A stretch of 64,000 bases of DNA, from the NCBI RefSeq assembly GCF_000284075.1, contig NC_017042.1, positions 434,001 through 498,000 of the forward strand, in the 5' to 3' direction. Made by a program: the position numbers and the translations under genes. Positions 38,722-48,968 of this stretch are shown here, piece by piece. The stretch is from Rickettsia rhipicephali str. 3-7-female6-CWPP. Its GTDB lineage: Bacteria > Pseudomonadota > Alphaproteobacteria > Rickettsiales > Rickettsiaceae. A model generated the notes under the pieces. The model was not told the DNA's origin and did not search any database. It saw nothing but the letters and a program-made list of their open reading frames with translations. Position 1 is the first letter of the stretch, and every line of letters starts with the position of its first letter.

Positions 38722-39181
38722 ATTTTATTTTTTAGTTTTTATATTATTAAGCGGTTTTACAGTACAACGAGAATGTCCACTTGTAGATGATACATGTAAT
38801 AGTAGTAATAATTATGTAGATGATTTATCTATAACTAAAGATAATAGGATAAAAACTTATATATATAATCCAAATGAAGTTTATTTATTAGTTTTGCATT
38901 TTGGCTTTCAATCTCATATAGAATTTGCTAAAAACGAAGAAATCCAAAATATAATTCTTGGGGATGCTTATGCTTGGAAAATAACTCCTTTGGCAAATAG
39001 ATTATTTATTAAGCCTCTTGAAAAAGATATTCGTACAAATATGACTATTATAACTAATAAAAGAATATATGAATTTGATATCGCTTCTACGGAACTTATG
39101 ATGGGTAACGAAAGGGATTTAGTATATGTAATTAAATTTTACTATCCTAAGAAAAATAGTAATTACATGGTAAGATTTTAA
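38708..39181 (+). CDS. virB9: Type IV secretion protein VirB9, short paralogue
   Basis: A 157-residue VirB9 made of the signal peptide and N-terminal domain only: YIYNPNEVYLLVLHFGFQSH and AWKITPLANRLFIKPLEKDI. It ends VIKFYYPKKNSNYMVRF, just where the linker to the C-terminal, VirB7-binding domain would begin. A truncated second VirB9 is a known trait of Rickettsia rvh systems. It could cap or modulate the core complex, which is inference. Confidence 0.88.
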   Translation: MTIVRFYFLVFILLSGFTVQRECPLVDDTCNSSNNYVDDLSITKDNRIKTYIYNPNEVYLLVLHFGFQSHIEFAKNEEIQNIILGDAYAWKITPLANRLFIKPLEKDIRTNMTIITNKRIYEFDIASTELMMGNERDLVYVIKFYYPKKNSNYMVRF

Positions 39182-39204
39182 TCGATGTCATTTCTGCGTA
39201 GATA

Positions 39205-39306
39205 CGTCATCGCGAGCAGCCGTAGGTTGTATGGCAATCTCATGAAATAATACAAACTCCTGAGATTACGGACGTACAATTGCTCTGCGATTTCCTCGCA
39301 ATGACG
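39205..39306. repeat. RPE-type repeat between short virB9 and virB10
   Basis: CGTCATCGCGAGCAGCCGTA ... CTCGCAATGACGG, preceded by a fragment GTCATTTCTGCGTAG of the other family. It separates virB9 from virB10, which are often adjacent. Confidence 0.8.
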
Positions 39307-39364
39307 GAAAAACCGATCCACGCAACAATGACAATAAAAACACTTTAATTAATATAATTTAGAT

Positions 39365-40807
39365 ATGGCTGAAGAGCAAAATAACAATCATAATACCGGT
39401 TCTTTATCAGGAGCAGATTCTCCTGAAGTACAAAGAGAATTATCAAAAGTTTCGGTTAGCTTTAATAAGAGTATTGCGATAGTAGTCGTAATTTGTGGTA
39501 TTTTTATATATATTTTTTATACTCTTTTTTTCGGTACTGAAAAAGAAGAAATACCGGAGACTCAGATACCGAGTAATATTGTAAAACCTGTTACGGAGGT
39601 TGATGATAATATCCCGGAGATTCCAAAGTTACCTGATCCGCCTAAGCTTGAGACGCCCACCGCGCCTCCACCGCCTCCGGTAGTAAAAGTTCCACCGGTC
39701 TTACCTCCTACTACTCCTGTAGAAGAGAATAAAGACAAAACGTTTCCATTGCCGCCGATTTCGTTGCCTTCGACTTCAGGAACGTTAGTTGAGAGCGATG
39801 CAGAGAAGCAACGTCGTGAAGCAAAAAGAAAATCAGCTATAGTGTTAATTGGTAGTGTAGAGCCTAAAAAAACACCGGAACAGATTACGGCAGAAGCGAC
39901 CTTTAAAGATCGCGGTGATATGTCTTTGGTTCTCGGACGCGGTAAATTAATTGATGCAGTCCTTGAGACGGCAATAAATAGTGATCTCGGCGGTGAAATA
40001 AGAGCCATTATTAGTAGAGACGTATTTTCTGAGAAAGATAAAGTTATATTGATACCGAAAGGGTCAAAAATATTCGGTAAATATGCAACCTCAACTTCGT
40101 CAGATAGTTACGGTAGAGTTTCTATAATATGGGATAGAATCGATTTAACTAACGGTTATACTATAGCATTCGACTCACCTGCAGTTGATAATTTAGGTAG
40201 ACCGGGATTGCAAGGAAGAGTTGATAATAAATATAAAGAACAATTTGCAAATGCCGTATTACAATCCGGCTTTAATATAGGGCTTGCTAAAGTCCTTGAT
40301 AAGTTAGTGCCGCCTCCTATAGATTCTCAGGCAGCGGCTACCAATAGTGCTACGGCAACACAATTGTTAAATACTGCTCAAACTATTGCGTCTAATACCG
40401 CTATGGATGCAAATACTAGGATAGTTACAATTTGTACTAATATACTTGCTGCTATTACCGATAAAACTTCGACTGCTTATACTATTATGACTCAAGCATG
40501 TACAACCGCACAAACTGCTTCTTCAGCGAATACTGCTGAGCAGAGACTTCAAACCTTAGTACAGGCAGTTAATACGGCAGCTTCAAGTTTGCTTACTACT
40601 ACCTCTATAGCATCAACTCCGACGCAAGCACAAAAAGCTTCTACTCAAGCTTTTACGGGTGTGACGAATGTTGTACAAAATATGATAACTCAGCAGCAGT
40701 TTAAGCCGACGACAACGGTTAATCAAGGTACGCCGGTTAGAATATACGTTAATAAGGATTATAAATTCCCAAAAGCCGTTTTATTAAAATCGAAGGTAAT
40801 GAAATGA
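39365..40807 (+). CDS. virB10: Type IV secretion protein VirB10
   Basis: VirB10 spans from inner to outer membrane and transmits energy from the ATPases. One membrane segment at about residues 37-56 is followed by a proline-rich linker (TPTAPPPPPVVKVPPVLPPT at about 95-120) and the beta-barrel core with LVLGRGKLIDAVLETAINSD and PVRIYVNKDYKFP at the end. The 480-residue length is normal. It overlaps virB11 by 4 bases. Confidence 0.95.
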   Translation: MAEEQNNNHNTGSLSGADSPEVQRELSKVSVSFNKSIAIVVVICGIFIYIFYTLFFGTEKEEIPETQIPSNIVKPVTEVDDNIPEIPKLPDPPKLETPTAPPPPPVVKVPPVLPPTTPVEENKDKTFPLPPISLPSTSGTLVESDAEKQRREAKRKSAIVLIGSVEPKKTPEQITAEATFKDRGDMSLVLGRGKLIDAVLETAINSDLGGEIRAIISRDVFSEKDKVILIPKGSKIFGKYATSTSSDSYGRVSIIWDRIDLTNGYTIAFDSPAVDNLGRPGLQGRVDNKYKEQFANAVLQSGFNIGLAKVLDKLVPPPIDSQAAATNSATATQLLNTAQTIASNTAMDANTRIVTICTNILAAITDKTSTAYTIMTQACTTAQTASSANTAEQRLQTLVQAVNTAASSLLTTTSIASTPTQAQKASTQAFTGVTNVVQNMITQQQFKPTTTVNQGTPVRIYVNKDYKFPKAVLLKSKVMK

Positions 40808-41808
40808 ATGAAGAATTTGCAGCCTTAGAGACGTTTTTACTTCCTTTTAAAAATTTATTTGCTGAAGACGGTATTAACGAAATTATGGTTAATAAGCCCG
40901 GAGAAGTATGGGTTGAAAAAAAAGGCGATATATATTCTCAGCAAATACCGGAGCTGGATAGCGAACATCTACTTGCATTAGGGCGTTTAGTCGCTCAATC
41001 TACCGAACAGATGATTTCAGAAGAAAAACCGCTTCTTTCGGCAACTTTACCGAATGGCTACCGTATTCAAATAGTATTTCCTCCTGCTTGTGAGATAGGA
41101 CAAATCATTTATGCTATAAGAAAGCCTAGCGGTATGACTCTAACTTTAGATGAATATGCTAAAATGGGGGCATTTGATGATACTGCAACAGAGAGTTTAG
41201 TAGATGAAGATGCAGTAATTTTAAATAATTTCTTAGCTGAAAAAAAGATTAAAGAATTTATTAGACATGCAGTTGTTTCAAAGAAAAATATCATAATTAG
41301 CGGCGGTACTTCAACCGGTAAAACTACTTTTACTAATGCGGCACTTACTGAAATACCTGCAATAGAAAGATTAATTACTGTAGAAGATGCTCGTGAGGTT
41401 GTGCTATCAAGCCATCCTAACAGAGTGCATTTACTGGCTTCCAAAGGAGGACAAGGGCGTGCAAATGTTACTACTCAAGATTTAATAGAGGCCTGTTTGC
41501 GTTTAAGACCAGATAGGATTATAGTAGGTGAGCTTCGAGGTAAGGAAGCTTTTAGTTTTTTGCGTGCTATTAATACAGGTCACCCCGGTTCAATATCAAC
41601 ACTGCATGCTGATAGTCCCGCTATGGCTATTGAGCAGTTAAAGCTTATGGTTATGCAAGCAGATCTTGGTATGCCGCCTGAAGAAGTAAAGAAGTATATT
41701 TTAACCGTTGTAGATATCGTTGTGCAGTTAAAACGCGGTAGCGGCGGGAAAAGATATGTTTCGGAAGTATATTATAAGAAGAACAAGAACGTTGAGGGGA
41801 TGGTTTAA
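40804..41808 (+). CDS. virB11: Type IV secretion ATPase VirB11
   Basis: A hexameric traffic ATPase at the inner face of the secretion channel. The 334-residue protein has Walker A GGTSTGKTT at residues 167-175, the Asp box TVEDAREV, the Walker B RPDRIIVGELRG and the His box NTGHPGSISTLHAD. Confidence 0.97.
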   Translation: MNEEFAALETFLLPFKNLFAEDGINEIMVNKPGEVWVEKKGDIYSQQIPELDSEHLLALGRLVAQSTEQMISEEKPLLSATLPNGYRIQIVFPPACEIGQIIYAIRKPSGMTLTLDEYAKMGAFDDTATESLVDEDAVILNNFLAEKKIKEFIRHAVVSKKNIIISGGTSTGKTTFTNAALTEIPAIERLITVEDAREVVLSSHPNRVHLLASKGGQGRANVTTQDLIEACLRLRPDRIIVGELRGKEAFSFLRAINTGHPGSISTLHADSPAMAIEQLKLMVMQADLGMPPEEVKKYILTVVDIVVQLKRGSGGKRYVSEVYYKKNKNVEGMV

Positions 41809-41811
41809 AAA

Positions 41812-41904
41812 CGTCATTGCGAGGACATTACGAAGTAATTGACGAAGCAATCTCAGGCCACAATCCTGAGATTGCCACGCTCCTTTTAGTCGCTCGCAAT
41901 GACG
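41812..41904. repeat. RPE-type repeat between virB11 and virD4
   Basis: CGTCATTGCGAGGACATTAC ... CGCTCGCAATGACG, with GAAGCAATCTCAGG and CTGAGATTGCCACG inside. Confidence 0.85.
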
Positions 41905-41974
41905 TAAAAATTACTCCACGCAAAAACTAATATATAAGAATAAACTAGGAATAATAAACTAGGAATATCAATTC

Positions 41975-43750
41975 ATGGAATGGCATAAGATACTTAAAGT
42001 TACTAGAAATATATTCGGTCATGCTATAATTCATCCGGTTGTTATTTTTTGTACCATTTGGATAAGCGGTGCATTTGTTGCAATTTTTACTAATGAGGTT
42101 GGAGCTTTAGGTGTAGATATAAATGCTATAAATATTGCTTATAAGTGGGCGTACTGGCTTATTAACGTTTGGGGGCAGTTAAAAATTGCCGACTATAATT
42201 ATTTAAAATTGAAGCTACTTGCCTCTCTTCTCGGTCCGGCTATTATTGTTATAATATTTTACATTAAAAATTTTGAAAGAATAAAATCATTACAATTTTT
42301 CAAACAAGATGAAAAAGTATATGGAGATGCAAGCTGGGCTAATCCGTCAGATATAGAGGCTGCAGGTCTTAGATCTAAGAAAGGTATGCTGATCGGTGTG
42401 GATGCCGGTGGATATTTTGTTGCAGACGGGTTCCAGCATGCTTTATTATTTGCTCCTACCGGTTCAGGTAAAGGTGTAGGGTTTGTGATACCTAACTTGT
42501 TATTTTGGAGTGATTCGGTAGTAGTGCATGACATAAAGCTCGAAAATCACGGGTTGACAAGTGGTTGGCGTGAGAAGCAAGGGCAGAAAGTTTTTGTATG
42601 GGAGCCTTCTAATCCTGATGGTGTTACTCATTGTTATAATCCGATTGATTGGGTTAGTACCAAACCTGGTCAAATGGTTGATGACGTTCAAAAAATTTCA
42701 AATCTTATAATGCCGGAAAAGGATTTTTGGAATAATGAGGCACGAAGCTTATTTTTAGGCGTAACTCTATATTTAATAGCCGATCCTACTAAAACTAAAT
42801 CTTTCGGTGAAATAGTGCGTACTATGAGGAGTGACGATGTAGTTTATAATCTAGCGGTCGTACTCGATACGCTTGGTGGTGTAATACATCCTGTTGCATA
42901 TATGAATATTGCTGCATTTTTGCAAAAAGCCGATAAAGAGCGTTCCGGCGTAATATCTACAATGAACTCATCGCTTGAATTATGGGCAAATCCACTTATT
43001 GATTCAGCTACAGCATCTTCTGATTTCAATATACAAGAATTTAAAAAAGTAAAAACAACCGTATATGTAGGGTTAACACCCGATAATATACAGCGTTTAC
43101 AAAAATTAATGCAGGTGTTTTATCAGCAGGCGACAGAATTTTTAAGCCGCAAAATGCCGGATTTAAAGGAAGAGCCGTATGGAGTAATGTTCTTACTTGA
43201 CGAGTTCCCGACGCTTGGGAAGATGGATACTTTTAAAGCCGGTATAGCTTATTTTAGAGGTTATAGAGTTCGTTTATTTTTAATTATTCAAGATACGCAG
43301 CAGTTAAAAGGAACATATGAAGATGCAGGGATGAATTCTTTCTTATCTAATGCAACATATCGTATTACTTTTGCCGCTAATAACTATGAAACGGCAAATT
43401 TAATATCGCAGCTTGTCGGTAATAAGACGGTAGAACAAAGATCATTTAGTAAACCTTTATTTTTTGATCTTAATATTTCTACTAGAACCCAAAACGTTTC
43501 TCAGGTTCAAAGAGCTTTACTTTTACCTCAAGAAGTAATACAGTTACCGAGAGATGAGCAAATTGTTTTAATAGAATCCTTTCCGCCTATAAAATCTCGT
43601 AAAATTAAGTATTACGAAGATAAGTTTTTTACTAGCAGATTATTACCGCCGACTTTTGTACCTACTCAAGTACCTTTTAACCCTAGGGCAAATAATAATG
43701 AGTCTTCTGAAGAGACCGAAACAATAACTGTTCCGGAAAATAATGAGTAA
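41975..43750 (+). CDS. virD4: Type IV secretion coupling protein VirD4
   Basis: The coupling ATPase that brings substrates to the T4SS. Membrane segments lie at about residues 20-40 and 78-97, Walker A PTGSGKGVG at 161-169, and Walker B VMFLLDEFPTLGK near 406. The 591-residue length is normal. The acidic C-terminal tail (ESSEETETITVPENNE) may take part in substrate recognition. Confidence 0.96.
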   Translation: MEWHKILKVTRNIFGHAIIHPVVIFCTIWISGAFVAIFTNEVGALGVDINAINIAYKWAYWLINVWGQLKIADYNYLKLKLLASLLGPAIIVIIFYIKNFERIKSLQFFKQDEKVYGDASWANPSDIEAAGLRSKKGMLIGVDAGGYFVADGFQHALLFAPTGSGKGVGFVIPNLLFWSDSVVVHDIKLENHGLTSGWREKQGQKVFVWEPSNPDGVTHCYNPIDWVSTKPGQMVDDVQKISNLIMPEKDFWNNEARSLFLGVTLYLIADPTKTKSFGEIVRTMRSDDVVYNLAVVLDTLGGVIHPVAYMNIAAFLQKADKERSGVISTMNSSLELWANPLIDSATASSDFNIQEFKKVKTTVYVGLTPDNIQRLQKLMQVFYQQATEFLSRKMPDLKEEPYGVMFLLDEFPTLGKMDTFKAGIAYFRGYRVRLFLIIQDTQQLKGTYEDAGMNSFLSNATYRITFAANNYETANLISQLVGNKTVEQRSFSKPLFFDLNISTRTQNVSQVQRALLLPQEVIQLPRDEQIVLIESFPPIKSRKIKYYEDKFFTSRLLPPTFVPTQVPFNPRANNNESSEETETITVPENNE

Positions 43751-43759
43751 GATCCAAAA

Positions 43760-45172
43760 ATGCGTTCAGCTATTATTGATATCGGTTCAAATGCTTTAAG
43801 AGCTGTAGTTTATGAAAGTGATGAGCTTGGAGCGCCGGAAATTTTTAATTATAAATTTAGAAATTATCTTACAAATTTACTTAATTTAGATAATTTAGAC
43901 GTAAAACATCAAACATATTTATCTCTACAATATCTTATTCATATTTTTACCAAACTGTCCGTTACTAATATTAGATGTGTTGCAACAGCTATACTTAGGG
44001 GGCATCCTAAAGCAGATGAATTCAAAGCTATAATTAAAAAGAGATTCAATATTGATATTGAAATTATCTCAGGTGAACGTGAAGCTTATTTAACTGCTGC
44101 CGGTTTAATTTCCGGTATTAGTGATGCTTGCGGTATTGTAGCCGATCTTGGAGGTGGAAGTCTTGAGCTTGCACAGATTGGAAATAAAAAAGTCGGTAAA
44201 TTAAAATCATTGCCGCTTGGTACAAAAATTATTGCTAGTAGCAATTTTGGTGATATCGGACTGATTACTAAAATGCTAGAGGAAGAATTTGGAGCTGCAC
44301 ATTATCCTAATTTATATTTAATTGGCGGTGCATTACGTCTAATGAGCCGTATATACATGGAGTCTATAAATTATCCCCTTAAAAATTTACATAATTTTGA
44401 AATAAATCGTGTAGAATTTGAGTTATATTTAGAGAAATTATCACAAATCGATAAATTAAAGCTGAGTTATTACGAGCAGAAAGCCATAAATTATAATGCA
44501 GTTTTAGTAATAAAAGCAATGATTAAGGTATTTTCACCGGAAAAAATTATTATCTCAAATTACGGTTTAAAAGAAGGAGTAAGATTTGACTCGTTGCCGT
44601 CTCATGAAACAGAAAAAGATATTATTTATGAGAGGGTGAAGAGATTAGTAAAATTTGATAGAAATATATGTAAAATTGAAAAATATATTGAAGCAGTACA
44701 ATATCTTTTAATTAATTCCGATGCCATGACTCTTATTATTATTGAACTCGCTATAATGCTAGCACAATATAATAAAAATATTGATAAAACACTCAGAGCA
44801 AATTTTGTTTCGGAATTTATATTATCTTCAGATATTCCTTTTAGTCATAGACAGCGTCTTATGCTAGGTATTGCCCTTACGGTTACTTATACTGCTAAAA
44901 CTGACATGCAGATTAATAAAATAGCTAAGAAAATGATTAGTAAAAGTGATTATTACAACAGTCATATAATCGGTTATTATATAAAAATTGCTAGAGAAAT
45001 TGATGGGCCGGAATTTCAAGAGCCTTCTTTTTCGATTAAATTAAAAGACGATAAATTTTTACAAATTAATGCTTCAAATATCTTGCCTAAACAAGTCTTT
45101 GAAAAGGTTTGTGAACGTTTAAAAGATATAAGCTCTGCTAGAAAAAATATTAGGTATAATTTTAGTGATTAG
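43760..45172 (+). CDS. ppx: Exopolyphosphatase / guanosine pentaphosphatase
   Basis: Member of the Ppx/GppA family, which hydrolyses polyphosphate or pppGpp. The ASKHA-fold motifs AIIDIGSNALRAVVY at the N-terminus and GIVADLGGGSLELAQIG at about residue 132 are intact. The C-terminal half is helical. It starts 10 bases after virD4 and is likely cotranscribed. With 470 residues it is close to the family norm. Confidence 0.9.
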   Translation: MRSAIIDIGSNALRAVVYESDELGAPEIFNYKFRNYLTNLLNLDNLDVKHQTYLSLQYLIHIFTKLSVTNIRCVATAILRGHPKADEFKAIIKKRFNIDIEIISGEREAYLTAAGLISGISDACGIVADLGGGSLELAQIGNKKVGKLKSLPLGTKIIASSNFGDIGLITKMLEEEFGAAHYPNLYLIGGALRLMSRIYMESINYPLKNLHNFEINRVEFELYLEKLSQIDKLKLSYYEQKAINYNAVLVIKAMIKVFSPEKIIISNYGLKEGVRFDSLPSHETEKDIIYERVKRLVKFDRNICKIEKYIEAVQYLLINSDAMTLIIIELAIMLAQYNKNIDKTLRANFVSEFILSSDIPFSHRQRLMLGIALTVTYTAKTDMQINKIAKKMISKSDYYNSHIIGYYIKIAREIDGPEFQEPSFSIKLKDDKFLQINASNILPKQVFEKVCERLKDISSARKNIRYNFSD

Positions 45173-45217
45173 GGTTTTTTTGTTATAGTACCGGATAGTT
45201 TGCGAAAAGCCAGTGAT

Positions 45218-45354
45218 GTCATCCCTGCGAAAGCAGGGATCCAGGCTACAAAAATCTTGATTGCAAAGATTTTTTTATTATATTGTTTCACTTTTTTAAA
45301 GTAAAATCTTTAAAAAGCTTTAAAGTGCTGGATTCCTGCTTTCGCAGGAATGAC
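45218..45354. repeat. RPE-type repeat after ppx
   Basis: GTCATCCCTGCGAAAGCAGG and CCTGCTTTCGCAGGAATGAC with an AT-rich centre. Confidence 0.85.
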
Positions 45355-45387
45355 ATAAAAAGCGCCACACAACAATAGCTAAATTAA

Positions 45388-46971
45388 TTACGCTCCATCA
45401 AATGTGTCACAATTATATTCCTTTGTACATCCTATAATAGTAGATTCCATTTTAGGAACTATGTGTTCCTCCCAAAAATCTGCCAGCGGTTGAATTACAT
45501 TAATAATACGTGAATCTTTGATGGGATGCAATAAATTATCTATACTAATTTCTAGATACCTAACTATGAACTCTGCAGCTCTATCATCTGATTCTCTGTG
45601 TATAAGATCTCCAATTCTTTCTAAGTAGTAAACTTGCTCGCTAGTAAGATCTTTATCTTTTATTATTTGCGGTAGAATCTTGGGTTAATATACATTGCAA
45701 TTGAACTTTTTGATCAGTTGCAAATAATGCATGATAATCCTGTTCTTGTACACAAGGTAATTTTAGTAAATTAATAATTAAATTGGTCATAATATGGGCA
45801 TGAGAATTAGTTTTTATAACTTCCTCTAATTCTCTTGTATCTGCTTTTCCGGTCTATAATTATTAAAGTAAAATATAGGTAATATAGTCTCGTTTTTTAA
45901 ATGTTTAATCAATTCTTTACTATTGTTATATTTACTACCTCTGGTGTTAATATTAAATTTGCCGTTAAATCAAGTATTGGTTTTGCCGCTCTACTATATT
46001 CATATGAACTATTAATTATTTTTAGGCAAAAATATTTTATCATCATTTTGATATGGTGCATTTTTTACGAAATCTGCTTTCAAAATTTGAAAACTATTAT
46101 TTAGTGGGATACTTGCATTGCAAAAAATTTTCTCTATTGCATAATGTCCAAATTCATGTGCTATTATTGATTCTAAATTAAATTTTTCTATACATATTAG
46201 GTTATTGTCTCAATCGTAATGAGAAAATGATTTATTATCAAATATTATTTTTAGGCTATCTTGCACTTTAATATTAGCCGCTATATAGGCTAATAACTTA
46301 TTTGTAGGTCCCCCCATTCAAAAGCTTTGTATAGTTATGAAGAATTATATTGTCATTTAAATCTCTTACATTGTAAGTCCTTGTCATTAAAATAGTAATA
46401 TCAGAGTTTTCGCTATAAATTACTTCTGCAATCGGTGATAATTTTTCTATTTTAAATGTTGCAATATTAAGTGCTTCAATATTTATCTCAATTTTATTAT
46501 CTTCAATAAAGCTTTTAAACTCTTGAAAACTTCAATAACTAGCTAATTTTTTAATTCAAATCCTTCTATTTTAAGTTCACTAATTGCATTGTTATTTTGC
46601 TCTTCAATCGCTCTCTTCTTAAACTGAATCAACTCTTGCAACATGCTGCTTTTTGTATCTCTATATTGTATAGTATCAAAATTTATAAATGCTGCTACAT
46701 CAAGCATAGATGTATCATCGATGTTATATATATATCTATCGTATTTAGCAGAAATAAAGTGGCTAGGGTTAGCATAAGAAATAATAATAAGTTTATATGC
46801 TTCTAGATCAAATGACGTAATGGCATGATGTAATCCTAACAAATTATAGCTGTTCTTAGATGCTAAAATTGATTTTATTTCATCATATTTTTTAGTTTTT
46901 ATAAAATTTTTTATTAGCTTATTCAAAGCTGTTGTGGGTCATTGTGAATAATATTCAGATGGTAAAGACAT
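45388..46971 (-). pseudogene. Relic of a large HEFGH zinc-metallopeptidase-like protein
   Basis: The frame starts MSLPSEYYSQ, hits a TGA, and continues LNKLIKNFIKTKKYDEIKSI, LGLHHAITSFDLEAYKLIII and TSMLDVAAFINF, faintly ankyrin-like. Later pieces read NKLLAYIAANIKVQDSLKII and IEKFNLESIIAHEFGHYAIE, with the HExxH zinc motif, then ELEEVIKTNSHAHIMTNLII and LTSEQVYYLERIGDLIHRES, ending CTKEYNCDTFDGA. At least five stops or frame breaks interrupt it. The domain order suggests a secreted or host-directed protease, which is inference. Confidence 0.65.
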
Positions 46972-47156
46972 GTTTTATATCCTATCAAGTTGCTATATTT
47001 CATGGTAATATGTTTTATAATAAATAGTATATCTTTCTATTTGTAAAGAAATAATTTTAATTACATTAACGAACATTAACATCTTATTAAGCTCTCTTAG
47101 TCTACCTCCCAAATCATTATTATATAATCCTGAAAACAACAAATATATTAGGATAT

Positions 47157-47612
47157 ATGATAAAAAATTATTGGAAAAAGTTTTGGAAGAATGGTACTAC
47201 CAAATCACAAAATTTTATTGAACTAAACGACATTGCATATGGTAATTTAAAAAGAGTCAGAGTCGGCATAGAAGCTTATGGAGAAAATGTTATAGTATAT
47301 AGATGTATTAATTTAATTGCACAATCGACGGGACATGTTCCGTGGGAAGTGCTTAAAAGTAAAACCGGAGAAGTAATATTAGACCATCCGGTGCATTATT
47401 TATTAAAAAAACCGAATCCCAAAAAAGCCGGAGCGGATTTTGTTAGTGAGCTAATTGCAAGCAAATTATTATTCGGTAATAGTTATATTTTATCAGCTAT
47501 AGACTCGTACCCTAAAGAGATTTATTTACTACCGGCTCTTGCTACGGAACTTGTTATAGAACATAACAATTTAGTTGCTTATTTTGATTTGCCTAAATTA
47601 TTTTTCCGTTAA
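47157..47612 (+). pseudogene. Truncated phage/GTA portal protein
   Basis: The 151-residue frame begins MIKNYWKKFWKNGTTKSQNF and carries YGENVIVYRCINLIAQSTGH and DHPVHYLLKKPNPKKAGADF, SELIASKLLFGNSYI, the N-terminal third of an HK97-type portal of the gene transfer agent kind. The last residues KLFFR are not portal: they are antisense to the GTA hub relic that follows. The remaining portal (about 250 residues) is gone. Confidence 0.8.
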
Positions 47613-47842
47613 CTCTTGCAGTACCGAAAATTAGCGTTATAGGTTCACTGTAATTAGCTGTGACATATTTAAAACTTTCTTTGAAATTTTTAATATTGTC
47701 ATATTCTATCGGTTCGTGATTTAGTTGATCTAAATACTCACCAAGCATTTTGTCGACAAATACTTCCCATGCTTGAAAATATGCCGCCGTCAAATGTATT
47801 TCCAACAGTACCACCAAGCGAACTAAAAAAACTTTCAAACAT
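47593..47842 (-). pseudogene. N-terminal fragment of a GTA baseplate hub protein
   Basis: The minus strand starts MFESFFSSLGGTVGNTFDGG, shifts frame near 47760, and continues VDKMLGEYLDQLNHEPIEYD and SFKYVTANYSEPITLIFGTA, RVNGKII. The order (Gly-rich hydrophobic start, L-DQ-L, then a PI-IFGTARVNGKIIW motif) matches the N-terminus of the large GTA tail hub protein. It is cut right after NGKII, at the same point where the portal relic is cut on the other strand. Confidence 0.65.
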
Positions 47843-47906
47843 ATTTACCACATTATAATTTAATATGGATTGATATTAGCAGTATGATGTGGTAACACTA
47901 ATATAT

Positions 47907-48033
47907 GTCATTCCTGCGAAAGCGGGAATCCAGAAAAAATAACCTTAATAATTGGTACATGTTTGACAAAATAAACATATAAAAGCTTGTTTTTTTATAT
48001 GTTTTCCTAGATTCCCGCTTTCGCAGGAATGAC
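47907..48033. repeat. RPE-type repeat before the DUF2608 genes
   Basis: GTCATTCCTGCGAAAGCGGG and CCCGCTTTCGCAGGAATGAC around an AT-rich centre. Confidence 0.85.
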
Positions 48034-48083
48034 ATAGAAAATCGCAGGGTGACATGCTGACTTTAAAAAAATGGAAATCATAA

Positions 48084-48968
48084 ATGTTTAAAAAATATAT
48101 ATTTATTCTAATATTATTTATTGCTTCTATAGCTCGTGCAGAAATTATAGAAGTGGATAGTTTAAATAAAATAAAACAAGATTTTAAAGAAAATTATAAT
48201 AAAAATTATGTACCTCAAGATTTATTAGTAGTAACGGTTCTAGATGAATTTTTGTTTAAGTCTTTAGTGCCTATCGTTGAACAGCTTGATAAAGACATTT
48301 ATCTTACGCTAATTCCTCTTTTACGTAATATTAATAAAAATTCAAAAGCTATTTATATAAATCAATTGATTTTAACTAATGATAGTTATAAGAAAGAATT
48401 ACAAGAATCTGATTTTCCAAATTTTGTAAATGAAATGAGTAATAGTAAAATCCCCATAATAGCAGTAAATGATGGATTTACCGGTAATTTTAATAATATT
48501 CCTAAATTTGAGATATGGTTTGCCGATTATTTAAAGAAAAATTTCGATATTGATTTTTCAAATAGTTTTCCAAACAATAATTATATTATTTTTAATAATT
48601 TAGACAGTTTTGCTAATACTTATCCGGTATTTTATAAGGGTATATTGACGAGTAATAATATATCGGAAGCGGAAATGATGCTCAATTTCCTTGTTCAAAT
48701 GAATTTTATACCGAAATGCTTTATAATGATTAGTAGTAGCATAGAATTGTTAAGCTCAATGGAATTTCAACTTAATAGCTATAGTTCTAATATATTATTT
48801 ATTGGTTATCATTATAATAATAAAAATACTCCGAAAAATAAAGATGTTGCATATTATACTAAACTGATTAATGATTTAATATCTCAAATAAATAAGCTAA
48901 AAAGAAATAATCCACCTTTAAAGAATAATAATGCAAAAGGTAAAAATCCTTATGACACAAATAAATAA
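48084..48968 (+). CDS. Exported DUF2608-family protein (copy 1)
   Basis: A 294-residue protein with a signal peptide (residues 1-19, ending IARA). It resembles the DUF2608 family of intracellular bacteria, a HAD-like fold; LLVVTVLDEFLFKSLVPIVE is the motif I position but lacks the DxDxT pattern. NFIPKCFIMISSSIELLSSM fits the later Rossmann strand. The tail is Asn/Lys-rich. Catalysis is doubtful in this copy. Confidence 0.7.
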   Translation: MFKKYIFILILFIASIARAEIIEVDSLNKIKQDFKENYNKNYVPQDLLVVTVLDEFLFKSLVPIVEQLDKDIYLTLIPLLRNINKNSKAIYINQLILTNDSYKKELQESDFPNFVNEMSNSKIPIIAVNDGFTGNFNNIPKFEIWFADYLKKNFDIDFSNSFPNNNYIIFNNLDSFANTYPVFYKGILTSNNISEAEMMLNFLVQMNFIPKCFIMISSSIELLSSMEFQLNSYSSNILFIGYHYNNKNTPKNKDVAYYTKLINDLISQINKLKRNNPPLKNNNAKGKNPYDTNK

